A DNA stretch of 47,372 nt from Oscillospiraceae bacterium (lineage in GTDB: Bacteria; Bacillota; Clostridia; Oscillospirales; Ruminococcaceae), in the NCBI GenBank assembly GCA_003531585.1, contig DQFX01000054.1:1-47372 (forward strand), given 5' to 3'. Below are positions 40,874-47,372 of this stretch, piece after piece. Below the pieces are notes generated by a model. It ran no database searches, was not told where the DNA came from, and worked only from the letters and a program-made list of their open reading frames with translations. Both the position numbers and the translations under genes were made by a program. Each line of letters opens with the position of its first letter. Position 1 is the stretch's first letter.

Positions 40874-43800
40874 TCACTTTATCTCGCCGATGAACCAGCT
40901 TTCCTCCGGCTCATCGCTCGTTTTTTTAGATTTTCCCTTTTTCACGCCGGACGTTTTGGGTTCGTCAGGCTTCGTTTCTGAAACTGCGGGATTATTCTCA
41001 AAAGCAGTCGCCTCTGGATTTTCTGCGCCCTTTTTTGCGGCTTTCTTTTTCTTTGAAATACCCAGCTTGCGTTCCGTTATCTCCTCGTCGACAACAACGC
41101 CGTGGAGATCCTGATTACCGCACACCGCCTTGTACCTGCAATACATGCAGGATTTCTGCTGACCTGCCTTGCCTTCCTCCGTGTAGATTGTGGGTACTGC
41201 CTGGATATCGCCTTTGTAAAGCCGTTTCAGTACATTTTCGGTCTGCTCGAGTATTTCCTTACGGAGCTTTTCGAACTGCGCCGGAGTAGGCTGAGCGTCG
41301 TCCTTCGGCATGAGTTTCTTTGCGTTGACCGAGTCAGCCGGAGCCGCTACAGCCCTGGCGTACCTTTCGGCAAACTGTTCCATTTCCATGCGCGTGTCTT
41401 CATCTGCAACACACATGTCGCTCGGAAGGTGCCCGTTTGCGAGCAACGCAAGCAGACCGGATTCCGTAGGGGAGGCCTCCGTCATTTTTGCCGTGAGGTA
41501 GCTCACGCCGCCGGGGTAAACGTTCGGATTAGCGTCGCAAAGTGCAATGAGGTAAACCAGCATCTGCGTATTAACGCCGTACATCGCGTTCGACAGCTTG
41601 AAGGAATGCCCGCCCGTCTTGTAGTCCACGATTCTGATATACTCGTTTCCGCCTTCGCTGCGGAACATATCCGCCCGGTCGACAATACCGGTAATAGCGA
41701 CGGTCAGACGGTCATTGAGCTTTATTCTGAGCGGCGGGATAGAAAGCTCCGTTGTCTTGAGCGGAAGAACCCTGAGCGCCTCAGATTCGTTATCTTCGTC
41801 GGAAACCTGCGTGATATCGTCGAAAGTTAGCTGTTCAGACGTATCACCGCCGGTGATATCGGGCAGTTCAGCCTTGTTGCCGTCCTTGAATTGCAGTTCA
41901 AACAGCACCGGACGGTAACGCCTGCTCTTGAATTCGTTCTGCAAGAGCACCAGCATATCGGCGCAGGACACGGAAAGTCCGCTGTACATATAGTTGAACG
42001 CCTGGGTTCTGTACGCGCTTCCGCCGAGATTCTCGTCTGCGTACTGCTGGAGGTACTTTACGGCGATTTCGGTAAGCTCCTCACGTGAAAGCGCAAAGTA
42101 TTTATCCATTTTGGTGCAGTACTCGGAGAGCGTTTTCTCTAGGACATAGTGAACCGCGCTTCCCACATCGGAGTTTCCGGTGTTCAATGTGCGGCGCTCC
42201 TTTATTTTCAGTCCGAATTGACAGAAGTACTCGAATCTGCATTTGTTAAGCTTTTCAAGCTTGGTAGCGGACACCTTCGCCGAGCGGAACAGTTTTTCCG
42301 AGGTTTCTGGCGAAAGCCTGTGGCGGTATATCGATGGGCGTTCCGTAACGAGCATGTCGAGCTTTTCAGCGTACGCAGAATCTCCGGAAAGCTCCAGCGC
42401 CCTTTTCAGCGTGCTCCGGCGGTCGCCGGAGGTTGTGCCGAAAAGGGAAGCGTACCTTCCGCGCAGAGCGTTCCGCGAGCGGCAGTAGAATTCGTCCCCG
42501 AACTGCGCCGGGTCGGCGGCGTTTTCCTCGCGTATCTGCGGGAACAATCCAAGCAGCTCCGTGACTGCTTCGGAAGGCGCAAGCGCAGAGCAGGCAGTAT
42601 TGAGCAGCGGATAGGTAATATAAAGAAGGTCTGTTGCGAGGGTCAGCGCCCTGTAAGCCTGGTACCTGCTGCTGTGATAGAGTTCGTCCTGACGGAGTGC
42701 GATTTTCAGCCCGCTGTCGCCGAGAAGCTCCGCTTCGTAATTGGAAAACAGTCCGTAGCTTGAGCTGTCGTCCGGGAACAGTCCGTAATTTGCACCGGCA
42801 ATAAACACTGCTTTTATGCCGTCCGCGCGGGTGCGCCCGGTATCGCCTACTATAACGCAGTCCGCTACCTGCGGAGGTCTAGCCAGAGTTGTTTCAGCGC
42901 AGATATCGCGGAACAGCGCATAGTACTCCGCCGGAGATATCTCAGTTTTTCCAAGCGCGGAGTGCATAGCCTCAAATATTCCGACAAGTATGTCCCAGAG
43001 CGTTCTACAGCTGTCATCACCGGAAAGCACGGCGTTTTCAATGCCTGCCTCGGTAAAAAGGAAACTGCAAATCGTTTCCGTAAACCATGCGCCGGTGCAT
43101 TCGTGCTGCTTTTTCTTCGCAAGAACCGTATTGCGGAGCTCAAGGAGAGGAACAACGGCAGCCTGCCGTACCTCCTCAGCCTGAACAGCCTGCTCTGAAT
43201 CCGCCTTGTTCATTTTATCGGTTATGAACTCCTGCCTGAGCTGATCTCCGTGGAGCTGCCATTTAAAAATATACCCGTCAAAGCAGTCGATGTCGGCAAA
43301 AGAGAGCGCCCGGAAACCCTCGCCGTCCCTCACCCGCAGAAAGCTGCTGCGCACATAGCTGAGAAGATTCTCAGCGGAAGGCTCGTCAAGCGCCCTGAGC
43401 ATTGATAGAACAAGGTTAGTAAGAGGCGCATTAAGAATTACTTCCGGAATATCGCAGAACATGGGAATTCCGTATTTTGAAAAAGCGCTTTCAACCGGCG
43501 AACGGTATTCGGAAGGATTAGAACAAAGCACGGCGATGTCGCTGAATCTCAGCCCTTCGTCGGAAGTGAGCCGCTTTATTTCCGCGGCAATAAAATCCAT
43601 TTCGCAGTAGATATCGTCAGCGCGGATTATCCTCACGCTGCTCATATCTGCTTCAGGGTCGGGGCTTTCGCCGTAGACCAGCTCCGAAGCGCGCTTTATT
43701 CCCGGTGACATATGGCGCGAGTTTTCGAAGTCAGGCTCCGAAATGCCATCGCCGCCGGAAAGCGCGTCGATATCCGCAAGCACGGTGCGGAATATGTCAC

Positions 43801-44518
43801 GGGGATCGTTTTTGTCGCATACGAACGCAAAACAGCAGAGTTCCGCACGCTCCGCAGCAGCTTTCAGGAGCATTCGCTGGCTTCCTGAAAAGGTGTTGAA
43901 GCCGTCGACAAAGATGTTCATGCCTTCAAAATAAGGATTCTGCGAAGCAAGAACAGCGGCGCGCATTGTGACGTCGAGTTTGTCGGTATAGTTCTGGGAC
44001 AGCATCTGGTCATACTCCAGATAAAGCGCGTATATATCCTTGATTTTTTCAAGCAGGGAAGGGCTTGCGAGCGTGAAATTTTCCTCTTCGAGGGAATCTC
44101 CGAGCTTTGTGCAGTCGATTCCGGCGGTTTTGAACAGGGAAACCGTTTTTACCATCTTCGAAGCGAATCCGGGCTTTCGGGCGATCTTCCCGAGCACGTT
44201 GAGCTGAACTCCGCGGTTTCGCACGGCGTTGTACATAATGACCGCCTTTGTGATGTCGTCAGCCGGTGGTTTCTCAACTGTGAATTTTGTCACGATATCG
44301 TCCGACAGTCTCGCTATAGTCAGAACTCGGACATTAGGGAACAGCTCGGTTCTGCCATGCTCGGAACATTTCCGGAAAAGAGCCTTCTCGGTTTCAAAAA
44401 CAAACTGGTCGGGAACGACAATCGCGGCGTTTTTCCCATCGGCTGCGATCTGATATATGCGTTCGTAAAGCCTTCCGGTGACATCGGAACACGCAGTTCC
44501 TGTAAGCATTTCTGTCAT
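40874..44518 (-). CDS. addB: AddB nuclease subunit with Fe-S cluster motif (1214 aa)
   Basis: AddB is the partner of AddA. The N-terminal region resembles a helicase, but the Walker A region reads TGTACSDVTGRL where B. subtilis has GRSGSGKT, so ATP binding there is lost. The C-terminal nuclease domain has IRIVDYKTGG. Its iron-sulfur ligands are present: Cys760 (NKCRFEYFCQFGLK) and Cys1124, Cys1127 and Cys1133 (SCMYCRYKAVC). The last 70 residues are a Lys/Glu/Pro-rich tail (KKKAAKKGAENPE). ATG 44518 overlaps the stop of the HAD-fusion gene by 4 nt. Confidence 0.94.
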   Translation of the reverse strand: MTEMLTGTACSDVTGRLYERIYQIAADGKNAAIVVPDQFVFETEKALFRKCSEHGRTELFPNVRVLTIARLSDDIVTKFTVEKPPADDITKAVIMYNAVRNRGVQLNVLGKIARKPGFASKMVKTVSLFKTAGIDCTKLGDSLEEENFTLASPSLLEKIKDIYALYLEYDQMLSQNYTDKLDVTMRAAVLASQNPYFEGMNIFVDGFNTFSGSQRMLLKAAAERAELCCFAFVCDKNDPRDIFRTVLADIDALSGGDGISEPDFENSRHMSPGIKRASELVYGESPDPEADMSSVRIIRADDIYCEMDFIAAEIKRLTSDEGLRFSDIAVLCSNPSEYRSPVESAFSKYGIPMFCDIPEVILNAPLTNLVLSMLRALDEPSAENLLSYVRSSFLRVRDGEGFRALSFADIDCFDGYIFKWQLHGDQLRQEFITDKMNKADSEQAVQAEEVRQAAVVPLLELRNTVLAKKKQHECTGAWFTETICSFLFTEAGIENAVLSGDDSCRTLWDILVGIFEAMHSALGKTEISPAEYYALFRDICAETTLARPPQVADCVIVGDTGRTRADGIKAVFIAGANYGLFPDDSSSYGLFSNYEAELLGDSGLKIALRQDELYHSSRYQAYRALTLATDLLYITYPLLNTACSALAPSEAVTELLGLFPQIREENAADPAQFGDEFYCRSRNALRGRYASLFGTTSGDRRSTLKRALELSGDSAYAEKLDMLVTERPSIYRHRLSPETSEKLFRSAKVSATKLEKLNKCRFEYFCQFGLKIKERRTLNTGNSDVGSAVHYVLEKTLSEYCTKMDKYFALSREELTEIAVKYLQQYADENLGGSAYRTQAFNYMYSGLSVSCADMLVLLQNEFKSRRYRPVLFELQFKDGNKAELPDITGGDTSEQLTFDDITQVSDEDNESEALRVLPLKTTELSIPPLRIKLNDRLTVAITGIVDRADMFRSEGGNEYIRIVDYKTGGHSFKLSNAMYGVNTQMLVYLIALCDANPNVYPGGVSYLTAKMTEASPTESGLLALLANGHLPSDMCVADEDTRMEMEQFAERYARAVAAPADSVNAKKLMPKDDAQPTPAQFEKLRKEILEQTENVLKRLYKGDIQAVPTIYTEEGKAGQQKSCMYCRYKAVCGNQDLHGVVVDEEITERKLGISKKKKAAKKGAENPEATAFENNPAVSETKPDEPKTSGVKKGKSKKTSDEPEESWFIGEIK

Positions 44519-46128
44519 TTCTGTTCCTTTCCTCCGCGAATTGAGTAAACGTAATAGCGGTTCTGCTCGCCGACTTTCTCAATAATACCGGCGGCTCTCA
44601 GCACCTCAAGCCTGAGCGAGCTGTACGGCTCCTTCGCAGCCGCGCAGAAGTCCTTTTTAGTGAACTGTTCCTGAAGTCCCTCCGGAAGCCAGACTTTCAG
44701 TCCCTCGGGAAGCTGTATCCTGATTTCTTCCACAAGTTCAAGAGGTATGCGGGTTATTGTGCATTTTTTCTTTGCTGAGCGGCTTCGAAGCTCCGGCTTT
44801 TTGCTGTTCGGGCATATTACACGTTTTTCTGTTTTCAGCTTAGCAATTATGATGGTTATGCGGTCGTTTGAGAGATGATCCCTCATCGAATACAGCTCCT
44901 CGTACAGCCTGAGCCGCTGATTCACGTTCCGGAATTTTGTTTCTTCGATCACTTCTCCGGTCTGACCGTCGATGTAGACCGTGCGGGTGGAAACCTCCAC
45001 CGGGTGAACGACGTTCACCCGTGCTGCCTGCGTGAAATCCGCCAGCTTGCCGCGAAGTGCGTACAGCTTCCGGGTCTGTATTTCGAATATTCCCTCGTCG
45101 GAAACAGCGTCGGCAAAGTACTTCCCAATACGAATCTCCTGCGAATCCGAAAAAGGAACATAATAGTTTTTCAAGACTGCGTGAATGAGCTTTTCATTCT
45201 GAGTACCCACTGAGCCGTGAAGCCCTCTGTCCCTGGTCAATGCGGCGCTCAGAGCCTGCGAAAACCTGTCCTTGTCGGTCAGAACAGGCTGGGTCTCTGA
45301 TATATCAGCAGAATGTCCGGTTTCCGCGGCTATGTATCGCGCAACAGCGCCCTCCGAGCTGCTTCCTATAACCTTATCCGCGTGTTTCTTCAGCTCCGGA
45401 CATGCATTAGATACGGCAATGCCAACATCTGCCGCGCGTATCATTGAGAGGTCGTTATTATTGTCGCCGAAACAAACGAGCCGTTCTGCGTGTGTAAGCT
45501 CCATTACCTGGAGAAGCGCGCTTGCCTTGCTTGCGTTTTTGCTGAAGATTTCGTACCATATCTCATCTTTATTGTATGTATCCGGCATGAGATTTACTGC
45601 AAATCCGTTTTCTCGGCTGAATACGCTGTCAAGCTCTGCAACGTCAATAATCGGATTCAGAAGCGTAAAATAGAAGACCGTGCCCTGGAAAAGCTCCTCC
45701 CTGGTTTTCACCGGGCGCAGACGTTTGTCGCCCTGCCTAGTGCTCACGTAACCGTAAACGTCCTCAAGGCGGCTTTCAAGATAGCTGACGCGCTCCCTGC
45801 CGTCTATATAGGAGTACACCAGCGGAGCAATATCCATTTTATTGAAATAATCAATTGCGATTTTGCAGGAAAACGGAGTAAATACGTTCTCTACAATGTG
45901 CCTTCCGTCACGCGGGTCAATGACAAAAACCCCGTTGAAGGTCACAGCGGGGCAGTTGAGATGGAGCTTTGTCAGCAGCGGGGAAGCGCTGGAAAAAGAA
46001 CGCGCCGTAGCGTAAGTGAAAAGCACCCCGTCTGAAACAAGGCCGTTCAGAATCTCAGCAGTTTCATCGGAAATGCTTTTGTCAGGTCGCAGCAGCGTTC
46101 CGTCAAGGTCGGTGGCGTAAAGGGTCAT
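44515..46128 (-). CDS. HAD phosphatase (Cof type) fused to a nuclease-like domain (537 aa)
   Basis: Residues 1 to about 270 are a Cof-type HAD phosphatase: DLDGTLL (Asp7, Asp9), TYATARS (Thr41), Lys201 and GDNNNDLSMI (Asp222, Asp226). This part should remove phosphate from a small metabolite. Residues about 295-537 are a second module: GTQNEKLIHAVLKNYY, EIRIGKYFADAV, GIFEIQTRKLYALRGKL and VVHPVE. The spacing Asp340 to Glu349-x-Gln351 recalls a PD-(D/E)XK nuclease core. From memory it resembles a Firmicutes family of stand-alone proteins of about 260 residues listed as a DUF. A winged-helix-like end follows (about 490-530). The gene is coupled to addB (ATGA overlap) and lies 15 nt after the sugar kinase. 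Confidence 0.82.
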   Translation of the reverse strand: MTLYATDLDGTLLRPDKSISDETAEILNGLVSDGVLFTYATARSFSSASPLLTKLHLNCPAVTFNGVFVIDPRDGRHIVENVFTPFSCKIAIDYFNKMDIAPLVYSYIDGRERVSYLESRLEDVYGYVSTRQGDKRLRPVKTREELFQGTVFYFTLLNPIIDVAELDSVFSRENGFAVNLMPDTYNKDEIWYEIFSKNASKASALLQVMELTHAERLVCFGDNNNDLSMIRAADVGIAVSNACPELKKHADKVIGSSSEGAVARYIAAETGHSADISETQPVLTDKDRFSQALSAALTRDRGLHGSVGTQNEKLIHAVLKNYYVPFSDSQEIRIGKYFADAVSDEGIFEIQTRKLYALRGKLADFTQAARVNVVHPVEVSTRTVYIDGQTGEVIEETKFRNVNQRLRLYEELYSMRDHLSNDRITIIIAKLKTEKRVICPNSKKPELRSRSAKKKCTITRIPLELVEEIRIQLPEGLKVWLPEGLQEQFTKKDFCAAAKEPYSSLRLEVLRAAGIIEKVGEQNRYYVYSIRGGKEQK

Positions 46129-46143
46129 TCTGTATCTCCGAAT

Positions 46144-47103
46144 TCAGTCTTTTATATCAACAAATCTGTGGTCGAGCATGTATTCACGAAGCTCTGCAAG
46201 CGTCGGCAGACCTGCGTTGTCGCTGGCGTTCTGTATCTGCATGCTGCCAACGGCGTTAGCGCGTACAACCGCTTCACCAAGCGGAATTTCCTCGCAGATG
46301 CCGCTGATGAGGCCCGCGGCGAATCCGTCGCCCGCGCCTGCGGTGTCGACTACCTCGTCAGCCGCAAATGTCGGAGCGGTTCCGCATTCGACCGCGCTCT
46401 TGTAGAACGCACCCTGCTTTCCAAGCTTGACTACCACCTTTCTGGTGCCGCGCGAGATGTAGTAGTCCGCGATCTCCTCCGGGCCGGTTAGACCGCAGAG
46501 GGTCTCGGCTTCCTTTAAGCTGGGCAGGAATACGTCGGCGGACTGTGCAAACTCATTGAGGAGCGCGATGGTTTCCGGGGAATTATCCCAGAGCTGACAG
46601 CGGAGATTCGGGTCGAAAACAACGGTTATCTCATTTTCGTGCGCGCGTTTCACAAGTCGTCTTGCAGCGGCGGCGGCAGAATCCGAAATAGACGGGAAAA
46701 TACCCGTAAAATGTACGGCGATGATATCCGAAAGGTCAAGCGCGTCAACGTCCGCTTCGCAGAGGAACGAAGCGGCGGAATCCTGGCGGAAATAGTAGAT
46801 CTCGTGCTTGCCGGGTTCCGTTTTGTTCTTCATCATTGCGCCGGTAAGATGAGCCGGGTCGGTGATGATAAGGTCGTCCGCGATACCGTTTTCATTCATG
46901 AATCTGCGAATTCGCACCGCTCTCGGGTCGCTGCCGAGGCGCGTCATGAACCTGGGACACAGTCCGAGCCTTGCAAGCCCGACTGCTACGTTCATCTCCG
47001 CACCGGAAACGCTGGCGCGGAAGTGCGTTACATCGGAAAGCGCGCCCTCTTCCTCGGCGAGCAGAAGCTCCATAGGTTCACCTATCAGCAGTACCTTATC
47101 CAT
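46144..47103 (-). CDS. PfkB-family sugar kinase, KdgK-like (319 aa)
   Basis: A ribokinase-fold kinase. It has the N-terminal GGx-type substrate motif (VSGAEMNVAVGLARLG), VVFDPNLRCQLW, LPSLKEAETLCGL, and the C-terminal anion hole and catalytic base DTAGAGDGFAAGL (about 253-265). The overall pattern and RQDSAASFL are closest to 2-keto-3-deoxygluconate kinases, but the sugar is not certain. It is the first gene of the operon that continues through the HAD fusion to addBA. Confidence 0.88.
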   Translation of the reverse strand: MDKVLLIGEPMELLLAEEEGALSDVTHFRASVSGAEMNVAVGLARLGLCPRFMTRLGSDPRAVRIRRFMNENGIADDLIITDPAHLTGAMMKNKTEPGKHEIYYFRQDSAASFLCEADVDALDLSDIIAVHFTGIFPSISDSAAAAARRLVKRAHENEITVVFDPNLRCQLWDNSPETIALLNEFAQSADVFLPSLKEAETLCGLTGPEEIADYYISRGTRKVVVKLGKQGAFYKSAVECGTAPTFAADEVVDTAGAGDGFAAGLISGICEEIPLGEAVVRANAVGSMQIQNASDNAGLPTLAELREYMLDHRFVDIKD

Positions 47104-47170
47104 TCTAGTGACCTCTCTTTATCTTATTTCCGTATTTTCCCCTTGAAAAGCAAAAAAATATGCTAATTAC

Positions 47171-47198
47171 ATTATATCAGATTTTTAGGATAAATCAA
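47171..47198 (-). promoter_or_regulatory. Promoter of the kinase-HAD-addBA operon
   Basis: On the minus strand, TTGATT (47198-47193) and TATAAT (47176-47171) are 16 bp apart. The leader to ATG 47103 is about 60 nt. Confidence 0.7.
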
Positions 47199-47291
47199 GG
47201 CATTTATGCAGACAATTAAAGATTTTTTTGTTATTTGCGAAACGTCAGACAGTTCCGCCAACCCTAACCTTATAAATTGAAGCGTTTAAAT

Positions 47292-47331
47292 TAAGGTCAC
47301 CTCTAAAAACCTTGTATGATTGAAAATGTGT
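47292..47331 (-). repeat. 40-bp repeat, copy B (inverted partner of 1-40)
   Basis: The reverse complement of this segment matches bases 1-40 at 37 of 40 positions. It lies about 190 bp upstream of the sugar kinase gene, outside its promoter. The remaining 41 bases to the window end show no feature I can name. Confidence 0.8.
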
Positions 47332-47372
47332 ATAGCACACCGCCTGCTTCTTTCAACGAGCGAAATTTCTGA

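Noticed and set aside
1..47331. A 47-kb composite transposon or genomic island bounded by the 40-bp repeats
   Set aside because: No transposase, integrase or att-like site was seen, and the content is mostly core genes (pheST, proBA, addAB, rlmH). The repeats are reported, but island status is not supported.
1..47372. CRISPR arrays, rRNA, tRNA, phage genes
   Set aside because: None was found on either strand when reading the intergenic regions. Regular short repeats with spacers and cloverleaf-like segments are absent.

Overview
The window looks like a chromosomal segment of an anaerobic Gram-positive bacterium of the class Clostridia, most likely the Ruminococcaceae/Oscillospiraceae side. 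The base composition is near 50% G+C. Promoters are close to the sigma-A consensus (TTGACA-17-TATAAT), genes carry strong AGGAGG ribosome binding sites, and intrinsic terminators are common. Several proteins are of Clostridia or Firmicutes type: AddAB, LrgAB, CheV, a PC4-like YdbC protein, and a short ProB without a PUA domain. Density is high (36 protein genes plus one possible leader ORF). No rRNA, tRNA, CRISPR array, phage gene or transposase was seen.

Layout. 1-1.6 kb: a secreted CAP-domain protein and a YkgJ-type cysteine-cluster protein (minus). 1.8-6.0 kb: a MarR regulator with its own promoter and operator, followed by two overlapping half-transporters of a heterodimeric ABC exporter. 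6.0-10.3 kb (minus): a small membrane protein, an AcpS-like protein, a Tet(M)-type ribosomal GTPase fused to a Rae1/YacP-type NYN ribonuclease domain, and TrmO. 10.4-18.5 kb: proBA, a membrane protein, pheST and a SurA/PrsA-like lipoprotein. 18.5-21.4 kb: an ABC-F ATPase, a small membrane protein and a DMP19-domain protein. 21.4-24.6 kb (minus): a chemoreceptor and a lipoprotein. 24.7-26.4 kb: mntP-lrgA-lrgB. 26.4-29.4 kb (minus): a PocR-domain pseudo-kinase coupled to a c-di-GMP phosphodiesterase. 29.5-30.7 kb: a CorA-type ion channel with a possible leader ORF. 30.7-31.7 kb (minus): a metallophosphoesterase homologue lacking key residues and a PC4-like protein. 31.7-34.7 kb: a D,D-carboxypeptidase, rlmH and an aldose epimerase homologue. 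34.8-35.7 kb (minus): CheV. 35.7-47.2 kb (minus): a long operon of a PfkB sugar kinase, a HAD phosphatase fused to a nuclease-like domain, addB, addA and a membrane-anchored beta-propeller.

Most of this is housekeeping. The two parts that stand out are domain fusions. One joins an A-site-binding translational GTPase to the domain of an A-site endoribonuclease. The other joins a HAD phosphatase to a PD-(D/E)XK-like module and is translationally coupled to the AddAB recombination nuclease. Several proteins have lost residues that their families normally need: the AcpS metal ligand, the metallophosphoesterase ligands, the GGDEF motif, the kinase His, and the AddB Walker A. The beta-propeller gene has no ATG, GTG or TTG at the place where its signal peptide demands a start. 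A 40-bp imperfect repeat (37/40 identical) lies in inverted orientation at the two extreme ends of the window.

All family assignments were made by reading motifs by eye; no search was run.
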